The notes: generated by a model from the sequence alone, not told the origin. Positions 50,238-59,736 are shown, numbered from the stretch's first letter. The stretch is 64,000 nucleotides of DNA from Algimonas arctica (GCF_014652695.1 NZ_BMZH01000004.1:164620-228619); one strand, 5' to 3'. A program made the numbers and translations.

Positions 50238-50267
50238 GCAAAAGCCACCGGGGAAAACCGGTGGCTT
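50238..50267 (-). terminator. Rho-independent terminator after rpoZ
   Basis: Perfect 10-bp stem (50242-50251 with 50258-50267), 6-nt loop, and TTTT on the minus strand. It falls between rpoZ and rel, so part of rpoZ transcription stops before rel. Confidence 0.85.
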
Positions 50268-50293
50268 GCAAATCGATAGAGATCATCGGGACG

Positions 50294-50668
50294 CTAAAAG
50301 CGGGTCGAACTATCATTATCGCGGTCACCTTGCAGCGCGCGAAGAAGGTCTGCCTCGGACATTTCTTTCGGCTGTGTGTCACCTTGTTCAATCGCCAGAA
50401 CCGGCGCATCATCCTTGGCATCGTCCGGCATATCATCATCCGTGATGACGCGCTGCAGGTTGGAGATCAGGCTTTCGCGCAGATCATCCAAGACCAAATT
50501 GCCTTCTGCAAGTTCACGCAGAGAGACAACCGGTGTCTTATCGTTATCACGATCAACGGTCAGGCTCGCGCCAGCCGAAATATTGCGGGAACGGTGCGAG
50601 GCGAGCAGGACGAGGTCGAACCGGTTTGGTATCTTTTCGACGCAATCTTCAACGGTAACGCGGGCCAT
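50294..50668 (-). CDS. rpoZ: RNA polymerase omega subunit
   Basis: Assists assembly of the beta' subunit and takes part in ppGpp response. The 124 residues start [23 protein letters not shown], the standard omega core, followed by an acidic C-terminal tail longer than in E. coli ([11 protein letters not shown]). Placed directly before rel, as in many proteobacteria. Confidence 0.95.
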   Translation of the reverse strand: MARVTVEDCVEKIPNRFDLVLLASHRSRNISAGASLTVDRDNDKTPVVSLRELAEGNLVLDDLRESLISNLQRVITDDDMPDDAKDDAPVLAIEQGDTQPKEMSEADLLRALQGDRDNDSSTRF

Positions 50669-50751
50669 AGGGGACTCGTAAATGAAGGAAAATCAGTGGC
50701 CGCACTTACGCAAGCCCTTATAAAAAAGCAAGTCGCGTAAACAGAAGAGTG

Positions 50752-53205
50752 TTAGTTCTCGACGACAGCGAAAAGTTCAGGGTTCGCACCCTCTGGATCG
50801 GCTTCGCGCGGCAGATAGACGGACACATGTGTCCCCTGCCCCTCGATGCTATCCAGTTCAACCCAACCGCCGTGACGCTCGATAATACGTTGGACGAGAG
50901 TCAAACCGAGTCCGACCCCTCCGCGTGAGCTTTCAAAGCTTTCGAACACCGCGGCCTGACGGTCGAGCGGAATGCCAACACCCGTATCCCGCACCCAGAG
51001 ACGCACGCCATCCGCCGCCGAGCGTTCTGCGCCAAGCTCAATTAATCCGCCCGGTTTGGTGAAGCGCAAAGCATTGGCCAGCAGATTATAAACCACCTGT
51101 TTGAGCCGCGTTTCATCAGCGCGAACCAAGCCAATCTCAGGATCGCAGACCAAATCAAGCGTGACGCGGGTATCGTCCGCTTTGGTCGCGACATAATCAA
51201 GTGAATGGTCGAGCAGCGCGAAGATATCGACATCACCCAATTCAAGATCAAGCTTATCGGCGTCAATCGCCGCAATATCGAGGATATCGTCAATAGCTTT
51301 AGCCAAGTCCTCGGAGGCACTTTGAATGGCGAAGACATATTCGCTTTGTTTGTCAGATAACTCACCCGCCCCGCCATTCTGTAAGAAATCAGAATAGCCC
51401 GCGATTGTCGTCAGAGGTGTTCGTAACTGGTAGGAAACATGGCCGACAAATTCGCTTTTCATCCGGTCGGCTTCTTCCAACGCTTCAGCCCGTTCGCGTA
51501 AGGCGCGTTCGGTGCGGCGTGACGCGGTAATATCGTCCCACGCGATTAAGGTCGCACCGTCCGGTAAGGGCCGTGACAACCAATGCATCACACGCTTGTC
51601 GGAACAGGTGATTTCGTCTTCTTTTTGTCGCCGCACATCCGGATTCGGATCGGTCGCTCTGGCTTTGAGTTCGTTCCAGAAAGTCAGATCATGATAGAGG
51701 GGCAGACACATATCGATGATGTCGGAAAAGCGCGGATTCCCCTTCAAGTCTTCTTCGGCAAGATTCCAGAGGGTGGCGAACGCGGAATTGTGCAAACGCA
51801 GCCGTCCGTCTGTCCCAAAGACAGCAATGCCCTCGGTCAGTTTGTCGAGTGTCGCACGCTGAACATTGATCAGTGTGCCGAGTTTGCTTTTTAGCGTCAT
51901 CTTGTCGGTAATATCTGAGAACAAGATACTAATGCCGCCTTCGGCGTCCCGCATGCGGACAACCCGGTATAGATTACCATTAGGCAGGCCCCAAGTTTCT
52001 TCCGGAACTTCGCTCGGCCAATCCGTATAGAGCGCCAATTCCTTGGCTTTCCACTGTCTGTAATCGGATTGATGCGGAAGCTGCTCTGTCTCCCGCAATC
52101 GATCCAACAGCGCCGCATGGTTCGGCCCGCTGTGAAGCCAGGACGCATCGAGCTTGAACAAATTCATAAAAGCTGGGTTGAAGCTTCGCAGCAGTTTATC
52201 TGGCGAGAACGAAATCACCGCTTCACCCGTCTTACCCAACCACGCTTCATGGGCGGCTAAGTGTCGATCCAACATCCGCTTAAGGGTCTCGGCTTCAGAC
52301 GAATCCATCGCAATACCGGCGACGCCGCCGCTGACGGGAAACAAGTCAATTCGCATCGCCATGCGTTGACCGCTCCCTGTGATAATGGGGCGAACGGACC
52401 GCGTCGGGTTACCCGTTTCCAAGACGCTCATCGCCTCAGATTGGGCCATAGCGTCAAGATGGAGCTGTCTCTCGACAACATCCTCTAGGTTCTTGCCTCC
52501 GACAGCCCGAATATAGACCGGATTCGCCCAATTAATTTTACGGGTGCTGGAGAGCCGCCAGACTGGATGCGGAGATCGGCTCATCATTTCGACAAAGGCT
52601 ACAGGTTGGACTTCTGCCGTCAGGCGCGTAATTTCAAAACGCGAAATAGCCTCGCGTTCATCTTCTCCACGAATTGAGGCGTCTTGTAGCCAAAGAACAA
52701 TTTGCTGTCCGGCCACACGGCCATCCGCTTCGATGATTTTTCCGCCCGGTAAAATAATGGATGTCGAGAATGCCTCGCCACTTTTACGCAGAGCCACCAA
52801 AAGCGTTCGCAATGTCGGCGGGCGGGTTTGATCAGAGACCGTATCGAGATCGGCGAGTCCCGAGAGGATTCGCATCGCGAGATCTTTAACACGGCCGGGT
52901 TCTGAGAACCGCATCATCGAGGCCAGCGCCGCAGGACTGCCAAACACACGCGGCAAACCGAATTCAGCCTCCGCGCCTAAAATAATTCCACCGTCATCCC
53001 AAACCAAAACAAGACCCGGGTAGGCCCCGAAAACGGCGTCATAATTGCCAACCTGCGCGTCCAAATTTAACGCGCGGCTCTTCCACCGCATTTCCGCGCG
53101 TCCCATGCGTCGGAGTAACGCAAGCATGACACAGCCCATGAGGACAGCGAGCAGCACCGCTATGGCAGTTATCGAAAACTGAGTATCAATCATCAAGGCA
53201 GGCAC
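50752..53205 (-). CDS. divL: DivL-like atypical sensor kinase
   Basis: Protein of 817 residues: N-terminal transmembrane segment (I-T-A-I-A-V-L-L-A-V-L-M-G-C-V), several PAS-like sections (about 50-540), then a dimerisation domain reading F-V-G-H-V-S-Y-Q-L-R-T-P-L. Tyr592 replaces the phosphoacceptor His of normal kinases (S-H-E-L-R-T-P-L). In Caulobacter this Tyr is the mark of DivL, a pseudokinase binding DivK and tuning CckA in cell-cycle control. The HATPase domain is intact (N-L-L-A-N-A-L-R-F, D-T-G-V-G-I, G-L-G-L-T-L-V). It starts at the ATG 53205, 104 bp after glmM. Confidence 0.9.
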   Translation of the reverse strand: MPALMIDTQFSITAIAVLLAVLMGCVMLALLRRMGRAEMRWKSRALNLDAQVGNYDAVFGAYPGLVLVWDDGGIILGAEAEFGLPRVFGSPAALASMMRFSEPGRVKDLAMRILSGLADLDTVSDQTRPPTLRTLLVALRKSGEAFSTSIILPGGKIIEADGRVAGQQIVLWLQDASIRGEDEREAISRFEITRLTAEVQPVAFVEMMSRSPHPVWRLSSTRKINWANPVYIRAVGGKNLEDVVERQLHLDAMAQSEAMSVLETGNPTRSVRPIITGSGQRMAMRIDLFPVSGGVAGIAMDSSEAETLKRMLDRHLAAHEAWLGKTGEAVISFSPDKLLRSFNPAFMNLFKLDASWLHSGPNHAALLDRLRETEQLPHQSDYRQWKAKELALYTDWPSEVPEETWGLPNGNLYRVVRMRDAEGGISILFSDITDKMTLKSKLGTLINVQRATLDKLTEGIAVFGTDGRLRLHNSAFATLWNLAEEDLKGNPRFSDIIDMCLPLYHDLTFWNELKARATDPNPDVRRQKEDEITCSDKRVMHWLSRPLPDGATLIAWDDITASRRTERALRERAEALEEADRMKSEFVGHVSYQLRTPLTTIAGYSDFLQNGGAGELSDKQSEYVFAIQSASEDLAKAIDDILDIAAIDADKLDLELGDVDIFALLDHSLDYVATKADDTRVTLDLVCDPEIGLVRADETRLKQVVYNLLANALRFTKPGGLIELGAERSAADGVRLWVRDTGVGIPLDRQAAVFESFESSRGGVGLGLTLVQRIIERHGGWVELDSIEGQGTHVSVYLPREADPEGANPELFAVVEN

Positions 53206-53309
53206 GGTCTGAGAAAATCATCTCCAAAATTGGGCGCAAATGCCAAAACTATCTCGCCCCAGCGTGTGGGATAGACATCAAAGTCCAAAGAGGAAAGTCC
53301 GAACCGTGA

Positions 53310-54650
53310 CTATTGCGCAGCCTGTTCAATTAAGGCGCAGAGTTCTTCGACCGTTTCCGATACGAGCTGCGTGTCTTCGCCTTCCACCATAACCCGGATG
53401 AGTGGCTCTGTTCCGGACGCGCGGACCAACACGCGACCGCTCTGGCCTAATCTCTTATCCGCGTCGCGGATCGCCCGCTGAACAGACTCGCGCAGCAGAG
53501 GCGACATTCCGGAAAAGCGGACATTCTTCAGAATTTGCGGAAAGGGTTGAAAAACACGGAGGTAATCCGCGCTGGTTTGACCTGAAGCGAGCAAGCCTGC
53601 CAGAATCATCAACGCAGCTAGGCTGCCGTCGCCCGTCGCGCCATAATCAGTCATCAATAAATGTCCTGACGGTTCCCCGCCAAGATTAGCCTCAAGGGCG
53701 ATCATCTGCGCCGCCACGTGACGATCCCCCACGGCTGTGCGCACCAGCGTCAGACCTTTAGCCTCAAGATAGCGCTCCAGACCAAGGTTCGACATGACCG
53801 TCGACACAACCTTATCGCCGTGCAATCGATTTTCCGCCTGCCAATCGGTGGCTAAACGCGCAATCAGTTGATCGCCATCGACGACATCGCCGTGACTATC
53901 GACCATGATCAACCGATCGGCGTCGCCGTCTAAAGCGACACCAATATCGGCGTCATTATCACGGACAGCTTTGGCGAGCGTCTCAGGATGGGTCGAGCCA
54001 CAGTCTGCGTTGATATTCTTTCCATTGGGCGCAATCCCGATCAGGATCGGATCAGCCCCGAGCGCGCGTAGAGCCGTTGGAAATGTCTCAAACGCGGCGC
54101 CATTGGCACAATCAACAACAATTTTAAGATCTGAGAGACTAGATTGCCCTGTCGAGCGAAACGCCGCTAGCAGCGCTTCGATATAGACGCCCGCCTTCTC
54201 CAGCTCCGTATGCTCAACACCTGCGCGCTCGGCCGCATCAAGACCGTGCGACATGACAGTCTCGATCAAAGTTTCGATGGCATCTTGCGCCGTATCAGAA
54301 ATTTTACGCCCGTCGTGTCCAAACAGTTTAACACCATTATCGTAATAGGGATTATGCGATGCGGTGATCATTAAGCCGAAGTCCGTGCGCAGATGCGGGA
54401 CCATTGATGCGGTCGCTGGGGTTGGCAAAAAACCCACTGACGTCACGTTGACCCCCTGTGCAATGAGCCCCCGTGTTAAGGCGCGTTTGACCCAACCGCC
54501 GGATTCGCGCGTATCGCGTCCGATCACAGCCGTCGCGCCCGCCCCGAAATGCGCCCCAATCGCCTGAGCGAGCTTTTCGAGCGAGGATTCGGATAGTTTT
54601 CCGTCACCCGCGCGACCCCGAATGCCGTCGGTTCCGAAATACTGCGGCAT
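53310..54650 (-). CDS. glmM: Phosphoglucosamine mutase
   Basis: Converts glucosamine-6-phosphate to glucosamine-1-phosphate for UDP-GlcNAc and peptidoglycan. The phospho-Ser site T-A-S-H-N-P-Y, metal loop D-G-D-A-D-R, sugar site G-G-E-P-S-G-H and phosphate site R-A-S-G-T-E-P are all present. Length 446. The ATG follows the stop of the mannose-1-phosphate guanylyltransferase by one base, so the two envelope-sugar genes are coupled. Confidence 0.97.
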   Translation of the reverse strand: MPQYFGTDGIRGRAGDGKLSESSLEKLAQAIGAHFGAGATAVIGRDTRESGGWVKRALTRGLIAQGVNVTSVGFLPTPATASMVPHLRTDFGLMITASHNPYYDNGVKLFGHDGRKISDTAQDAIETLIETVMSHGLDAAERAGVEHTELEKAGVYIEALLAAFRSTGQSSLSDLKIVVDCANGAAFETFPTALRALGADPILIGIAPNGKNINADCGSTHPETLAKAVRDNDADIGVALDGDADRLIMVDSHGDVVDGDQLIARLATDWQAENRLHGDKVVSTVMSNLGLERYLEAKGLTLVRTAVGDRHVAAQMIALEANLGGEPSGHLLMTDYGATGDGSLAALMILAGLLASGQTSADYLRVFQPFPQILKNVRFSGMSPLLRESVQRAIRDADKRLGQSGRVLVRASGTEPLIRVMVEGEDTQLVSETVEELCALIEQAAQ

Positions 54651-54651
54651 C

Positions 54652-55704
54652 TTAAAGCTTATCCGTTCGATTCTCGGCTTTAAGCTGGGTCACGATCTTT
54701 TTGACGTCCTGCGACGCGTCGAGATTAACGACGAGAACACGGCCGTCACGGACGATAACACCGACATTCTCAACCCCGACCAGCGCGACCAGCGGGCCAT
54801 CTGTATCAATCAAACTGTTCGGGCTCGCATGGGCGTAGCCGTCACCCTTGATGACTGGCGCGTCGCCGTCAGCATGCAATTCGTAATAGGCGGAGAAGCT
54901 ACCGACATCTTTCCATCCCAGATCGCACGGCAACACAGCGCCCTTTGAGGTCCGCTCCATCAATGCAATATCGACGGGTTCAGGTTTACAACGCGCAAAT
55001 GCGACCGGATCAAGCGCGATAACTTTCCCGTCGCGTTCAGCGTCCTGATATGATTTGCGCGCAGGGTCAGAACATTCACTGGCCAAACTCAGCATTTCTT
55101 CGATCACCAAAGACGGATTGAGCAAGAAAATCCCACTGTTCCAATGATAGTTTCCGCTGGCCAGATAGTCGCGCGCCGTCGCTTCATCGGGTTTTTCCTG
55201 AAAGCTCGCAATTTCATACAATCCATTGGATAGCGGTGCGCCCTGCTGAATATACCCAAATCCGGTGGCGGCATGATCCGGCATGATACCAAAGGTCACA
55301 TGATGTCCCGCCGCGGCAATCGGCGCTGCCGCTCGTAAAGCGTCTAGAAACGCCTCTGGACGGTCGATCACATGATCAGCCGGCGCAAGCAGCACCAGTG
55401 TATCCGGTCCGAGAGAGAGCCCATGCAATGCCGCAATCATAGCACAGGGGCCCGTGTTACGGCCTTCCGGCTCAATAATAATGGCACCATAATTGTCGAT
55501 TTGATCCTTAATCAGATCAACATGTGACGCATTACAGATAAAAACGGGCGGAAGAAATTCTTCACCTGTTGTTCGCGCGGCTGTGTCTTGGATCATCGTT
55601 CGGTCGCCCGACAAGGCCAAAAATTGCTTAGCCGCCGATTGTCGGGACAAAGGCCAAAGGCGACTTCCAGCGCCGCCGCTTAGGATAACAGGTAGAATCT
55701 TCAT
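54652..55704 (-). CDS. Mannose-1-phosphate guanylyltransferase
   Basis: Makes GDP-mannose from mannose-1-phosphate and GTP. The nucleotidyltransferase motif L-S-G-G-A-G-S-R-L-W-P-L-S and the sugar-binding F-Q-E-K-P-D and W-N-S-G-I-F are clear. At 350 residues it has only the GMP domain, with no phosphomannose isomerase fused as in type II ManC. Feeds capsule, O-antigen or holdfast polysaccharide synthesis; the rest of that pathway is not in the window. Confidence 0.93.
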   Translation of the reverse strand: MKILPVILSGGAGSRLWPLSRQSAAKQFLALSGDRTMIQDTAARTTGEEFLPPVFICNASHVDLIKDQIDNYGAIIIEPEGRNTGPCAMIAALHGLSLGPDTLVLLAPADHVIDRPEAFLDALRAAAPIAAAGHHVTFGIMPDHAATGFGYIQQGAPLSNGLYEIASFQEKPDEATARDYLASGNYHWNSGIFLLNPSLVIEEMLSLASECSDPARKSYQDAERDGKVIALDPVAFARCKPEPVDIALMERTSKGAVLPCDLGWKDVGSFSAYYELHADGDAPVIKGDGYAHASPNSLIDTDGPLVALVGVENVGVIVRDGRVLVVNLDASQDVKKIVTQLKAENRTDKL

Positions 55705-55713
55705 GACCCGCCC

Positions 55714-56139
55714 TTAGCCGCCCAAACTCACCTCGCCTAGTCGATAGCGAATGAGAACGCGACAATCTGACAATCCGCCATTGGCTGGTGGTTGAAACCG
55801 CCATGCGCGCGCCGCTTTTTCTGAAGATTTTTCAAACAAACCAACAGGAAGCGCGCGTTGGGCCTCGGCTTCTACAACCGATCCATCAGCCCCAACATCA
55901 AGCCGGAGGATAACCCACCCTTGTCGACCTGTCCGAAAAGCGCGGTTGGGGTATTCTGGCATATCCAGTGAAATCGCCGCCAGCGCTTCGCCGCCGATAC
56001 AATCATCCGGCCCAGCATAGCCTTTAACGTAAGGGTCCGGCGGGTATTGGCTCTGTGGCATAAAAGTTTGCGTCGATCCGCAACCGCTCAGCATGGCCGA
56101 AACCGATACAGCGGCGACAGTAAGGGCAACGGCTTTCAT
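55714..56139 (-). CDS. TonB C-terminal-domain lipoprotein
   Basis: A 141-residue exported protein. Lipobox L-S-G-C at residues 17-20; the rest is one TonB_C/TonB-like domain (P-E-Y-P-N-R-A-F-R-T-G-R-Q-G-W-V and A-W-R-F-Q-P-P). It lacks the transmembrane helix and Pro-rich spacer needed for energy transduction, so it is probably a standalone envelope protein rather than a working TonB. It overlaps HPr by 4 bp and lies 9 bp from the guanylyltransferase. Confidence 0.85.
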   Translation of the reverse strand: MKAVALTVAAVSVSAMLSGCGSTQTFMPQSQYPPDPYVKGYAGPDDCIGGEALAAISLDMPEYPNRAFRTGRQGWVILRLDVGADGSVVEAEAQRALPVGLFEKSSEKAARAWRFQPPANGGLSDCRVLIRYRLGEVSLGG

Positions 56140-56459
56140 TCGCTTTCGCCGAACCGATCATCGACCAAATCAGTCAACGCGGCAATAACACTGTCTGCCT
56201 GATCCCCTTGCGCGGTCAACGTAATTGATTCGCCACAGGCGGCACCGAGCAGTAGCAATTCCATCACGCTATCGGCTTCGACGGTTTCGGCGCAAACGTC
56301 ATTATGACTGCGGACCCAAACCCGGGCATTAAACTGACCGACGAGTTCCATAATTTTATTGGAGGCGCGCGCGTGAAGACCGCGTTTGTTTTGCAGCGTT
56401 AGGGTCGCCGTGGCAGAGGGCGCGCCATTGGCGTCCGGAATGCCGCAGCCAAGGTCCAC
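56136..56459 (-). CDS. ptsH: PTS phosphocarrier protein HPr
   Basis: Small phosphocarrier of 107 residues. His29 in R-G-L-H-A-R-A-S is the phosphorylation site, and Ser64 in E-A-D-S-V-M-E-L-L-L-L is at about the place of the regulatory Ser46. An N-terminal extension of roughly 15 residues precedes the fold. GTG start shares a base with the EIIA stop. Alphaproteobacterial PTS of this type is regulatory, not a sugar uptake system. Confidence 0.92.
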   Translation of the reverse strand: MDLGCGIPDANGAPSATATLTLQNKRGLHARASNKIMELVGQFNARVWVRSHNDVCAETVEADSVMELLLLGAACGESITLTAQGDQADSVIAALTDLVDDRFGESE

Positions 56460-56863
56460 TACCCCTCGCCCGCGAGAATACGCGACGCGATTGCAATATA
56501 GCGTTGGCCGGCATCTTTTGCCTTTAGCGCCGCCTCTGAAAGCGTACCGCTACGGCGGGCTTCAGCTAATTTGATCAACATGGGTAAGTTTACGCCGGCC
56601 AGCACTTCAACCTTGTCTTCGCGCAACATCGAAATTGCGAGATTGGAGGGTGTGCCTCCGAACATATCGGTCAAAAGTATGACCCCGCTGCCGCATTCGA
56701 CGGCGTCGACGGCTTTGCGAATATCATCGCGCCGTTGTTCAATGTCATCATCCGGACCGATACACACGGTCAGGAATGCGTCCTGCGGACCGACGACATG
56801 TTCTGTCGCCCGCTTCAACTCGATGGCGAGTTCGCCGTGAGTGACAATCACCAGTCCAATCAT
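56459..56863 (-). CDS. PTS EIIA component (mannose/NtrY-type)
   Basis: Phosphoryl-acceptor protein of 134 residues. It begins M-I-G-L-V-I-V-T-H-G; His9 is the phosphorylation site of the mannose-family EIIA. L-L-T-D-M-F-G-G-T-P-S-N is also typical. ATG 56863 follows a GGACGG; the open frame to 56908 lacks a Shine-Dalgarno. No membrane permease is present, consistent with a regulatory PTS fed by HPr. Confidence 0.93.
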   Translation of the reverse strand: MIGLVIVTHGELAIELKRATEHVVGPQDAFLTVCIGPDDDIEQRRDDIRKAVDAVECGSGVILLTDMFGGTPSNLAISMLREDKVEVLAGVNLPMLIKLAEARRSGTLSEAALKAKDAGQRYIAIASRILAGEG

Positions 56864-56978
56864 GAGGCCGTCCGTTTTTCCATCCACTTGGTAAAACCCC
56901 ATTTGCACGCCGGGTAAAGCGGTTTTTCAGCTTAGACTGTGCTTCGCACTTTTAACGCCGCCTCAGGCGGGCTGACCC

Positions 56979-58658
56979 TTAGTCTCGATTGCGGCGTGAT
57001 GCCGCAGGCGCTCCGCCGGATGTTTGCCTTGGAACTTCGACATAAAATTGGGCGCCGCCAACGTCCCCGGCCTTATCCAGCCAGTTCTCCGCCCAAATCC
57101 GGCCCTTGTGCGCGGTGACGATCTGCCGGCAAATGGCGAGCCCTAATCCGGAGTGCGATCCGAATTTCGCGCCTTGGGGCCGCTGCGTATAAAACCGATC
57201 AAAGACTGTGTCTAAATTACCCGGAGGAATGCCTGGGCCATAATCTTTGATGGTGAGCGTGACCCAATCATCGTCGGAGCGCGCTGTGATTTCGACCACC
57301 CCCTCATCCGCCGAGAACGTCAGCGCATTATCGATCAGGTTGCGCAACACTTGTGCGAACGGCGTTTCAAACGCGCGAATGAATACGGGTTCGGCTAAAT
57401 CTGTCAGGTCAACAACATCGGCTCCCGGTCCAGACTTTGTTTGTTCATAGAACATGGTGATATTTGCGACGATTTCTGCGACATCCAAAGTCTGAGCTGT
57501 TTCCTTCGCGAGGTTGGCATCAACCTTAGACGCATTGCTAATATCTGTGATCAATCGGTTCATCCGCGCCACATCCTGCGAGATAATGTCGATCAGCTTA
57601 TCCCGGTCTTCATCCGACCTTGCGACCCGGAGCGTCTCGGAGGCCGACCGAAGAGAGGTCAACGGGTTCTTGATTTCGTGCGCCACATCAGCCGCAAAAT
57701 TAGCAATGTCGTCAACGCGGCTATATAAGCCGCGTGTCATGTCGCGCAGCACAACGGACAAGTCGCCAATTTCGTCCCGTCGATGTGACAGGTCCGGTAT
57801 GGTCTCAAAATCCTGCGGGTTTCGGGCCACGCGTTCGGCCGCACGCGCTAATTTACGCATCGGCAGGGTAATGAATAAAATTAAGGCAAAGGAAGACAGC
57901 AAGGCGGCAATCAATGCCAAGCCGATAATCGGGGCTAACGCGCGGCGTTCCGCATTGACGATACCGCTGACATCACTGCTCTCGACGGTGACAGTGCCGA
58001 GCACTTGCTGGACTCGATATACAGGCTGAGTCGCCATTACGATGAGCGTGTCATCTATATCATACCGCGCACCACTCACTGGCTCTCCGGTCAAGGCGGT
58101 GCGAATATCCGCTTTGAGATCGCGACGAAGACGGTCGCGATGCGCCTGACGCCACGGCAGTTTTTGCGTTGCGCTCAGAACCCGCGCGCCCAATGTCTCG
58201 CTGATGTTACCTTTAGGTAGCTCTGCGACCGTTTCTTCCGTTCGAATCGGATCGAGCGTGCCGACAACAATCCGGTCATCAAGTTGAGCTGTATCCGCAA
58301 CAACGTGTCCCGCGCGGTCATGCAAACGCACGCGCCATCCCTCGGGCACGTTAATGCCGCGGAGCACCTGTTTCGCTTTATCTATATCAAGCTCGGACGC
58401 TTGGCCTGACCCTGTGGCACGATCGCCCATAACCGTCGTTATGGTCGCTGCGAGGGAATTCAGATTATCAACCTTACCATCAATCAGTCCCTCTTCGAAC
58501 CGATTCATCGCGAGCGATCCGATAACAAGTATGCTCAGCCCAATGAGATTGGCGGCTAAAATCAATTGGGTCAGGCGTGAGGACAGCAGAAAGCGCCGGG
58601 GGACAAACCGCCGACGCTTATCCCGTCCACGCCGCACGCGGGCGGGTTTATCCGACAT
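56979..58658 (-). CDS. chvG: Sensor histidine kinase ChvG
   Basis: Membrane kinase of 559 residues. Two transmembrane helices (about 28-48, L-I-L-A-A-N-L-I-G-L-S-I-L, and 230-255) flank a periplasmic domain; then HAMP, dimerisation domain with His327 in D-V-A-H-E-I-K-N-P-L-T-S-L-R, and HATPase. ChvG in this group senses envelope or acid stress. I chose ATG 58658, 10 bp after the chvI stop; ATG 58700 would overlap chvI. HprK, normally next in line, is missing: only 115 bp lie between this gene and EIIA. Confidence 0.92.
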   Translation of the reverse strand: MSDKPARVRRGRDKRRRFVPRRFLLSSRLTQLILAANLIGLSILVIGSLAMNRFEEGLIDGKVDNLNSLAATITTVMGDRATGSGQASELDIDKAKQVLRGINVPEGWRVRLHDRAGHVVADTAQLDDRIVVGTLDPIRTEETVAELPKGNISETLGARVLSATQKLPWRQAHRDRLRRDLKADIRTALTGEPVSGARYDIDDTLIVMATQPVYRVQQVLGTVTVESSDVSGIVNAERRALAPIIGLALIAALLSSFALILFITLPMRKLARAAERVARNPQDFETIPDLSHRRDEIGDLSVVLRDMTRGLYSRVDDIANFAADVAHEIKNPLTSLRSASETLRVARSDEDRDKLIDIISQDVARMNRLITDISNASKVDANLAKETAQTLDVAEIVANITMFYEQTKSGPGADVVDLTDLAEPVFIRAFETPFAQVLRNLIDNALTFSADEGVVEITARSDDDWVTLTIKDYGPGIPPGNLDTVFDRFYTQRPQGAKFGSHSGLGLAICRQIVTAHKGRIWAENWLDKAGDVGGAQFYVEVPRQTSGGAPAASRRNRD

Positions 58659-58668
58659 AGGGGCCGTG

Positions 58669-59373
58669 TCAGCTTTCTTTATATTTATATCCGACTCCAT
58701 AGAGGGTCTCGATACCGTCGAACGCCTTGTCCGTCTTGCGAAACTTTTTTCGCAGGCGTTTGATGTGACTGTCGATGGTCCGATCATCGACATAAATCTG
58801 GTCATCATAGGCCGCGTCCATCAGCTGATCGCGGGATTTAACGTAACCCGGTCGTTTGGCGAGCGCTTCTAGGATGAGGAATTCTGTCACGGTCAAACGC
58901 ACCGTATCCCCATTCCAAGAGCACGCATGGCGATTGGGATCGAGCAAGAGTTGCCCGCGTCGGATGACATTTTCGTCGCCTTCTTCTGGCACAGGATTGG
59001 CTGTCGAGGTCAGTTGTGCCCGACGCAGGATCGCTTTGATACGCTCGCCCAGCAGCCGCTGGCTGAACGGCTTGGTGATGTAATCATCCGCGCCCATCGA
59101 AAAGCCGATAGCTTCATCCAATTCGTCGCCTTTTGACGTCAAGAAGATAACCGGAAGGTTCGATGTTTGGCGCAGGCGACGGAGCAGTTCGATCCCGTCC
59201 ATGCGCGGCATCTTCACATCAAAGACGGCGAGATCAGGCGGACTAACCTTCAATACCTCTAACGCGCTAACGCCATCATGAAACTTTCGGACGTCATAGC
59301 CCTCGGCTTCCAAATACATGGATACAGACGTTAGGATGTTCTCGTCATCATCGACGAGGAAAATAGTCGCCAC
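58669..59373 (-). CDS. chvI: Response regulator ChvI
   Basis: OmpR-type regulator of 234 residues. The receiver domain has F-L-V-D-D-D at the N-terminus and Asp52 ([11 protein letters not shown]) as phosphoacceptor; the C-terminal winged helix ends G-V-G-Y-K-Y. GTG 59373 has a strong GGAGG eight bases upstream, and fits the family length; the frame runs to 59613 without match. First gene of a run extending through chvG, EIIA and HPr to glmM. Confidence 0.94.
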   Translation of the reverse strand: MATIFLVDDDENILTSVSMYLEAEGYDVRKFHDGVSALEVLKVSPPDLAVFDVKMPRMDGIELLRRLRQTSNLPVIFLTSKGDELDEAIGFSMGADDYITKPFSQRLLGERIKAILRRAQLTSTANPVPEEGDENVIRRGQLLLDPNRHACSWNGDTVRLTVTEFLILEALAKRPGYVKSRDQLMDAAYDDQIYVDDRTIDSHIKRLRKKFRKTDKAFDGIETLYGVGYKYKES

Positions 59374-59672
59374 GGACCGCCCTCCAACCTTACGGGATGT
59401 GTAGGTATGATCTCTAACTAGGCTCATCGTCTGCATGTGTAAAACCCTCAGCGGTTTAAGTGTGTGTCTGCATTGAGACACCTCTAAGTCTGAGGTTTGG
59501 CGAGAGTGAGGCGTACGTCTGCCTTGTTTTTGCAACAATGTGGCGCAATTGCGGCGACCGTTTATTTGCGGTCGAGATGATACCCCGATGCGGTCGCGCC
59601 GTTGATCGCGCAAAAATCAGTTAAAGGCCTCAACGTGACAGAGGGTCAGTTTGGGCCAAAGTCCAAACGAAA
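59374..59672 (-). other. Upstream region of chvI
   Basis: No gene seen. Presumably holds the promoter of chvI and its downstream cluster. Short inverted repeats occur (for instance GTGTCT/AGACAC near 59463-59480), but no consensus -35/-10 is convincing. Confidence 0.5.
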
Positions 59673-59697
59673 ACACCCTCGCGAATAGCGAGGGTGT
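59669..59697 (-). terminator. Terminator after the small exported protein
   Basis: Perfect 10-bp stem (59673-59682 with 59688-59697, AATA-type loop); on the minus strand followed by TTTCGTTTGG. Separates the small exported protein gene from chvI. Confidence 0.8.
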
Positions 59698-59736
59698 AGA
59701 TAAGCGCCCGAAAAAATCGGACCAATTTTTGGCGAT

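Noticed and set aside
49847-50740. 297-residue plus-strand frame
   Set aside because: Runs antisense across rel, the terminator and rpoZ; both real genes have clear family matches.
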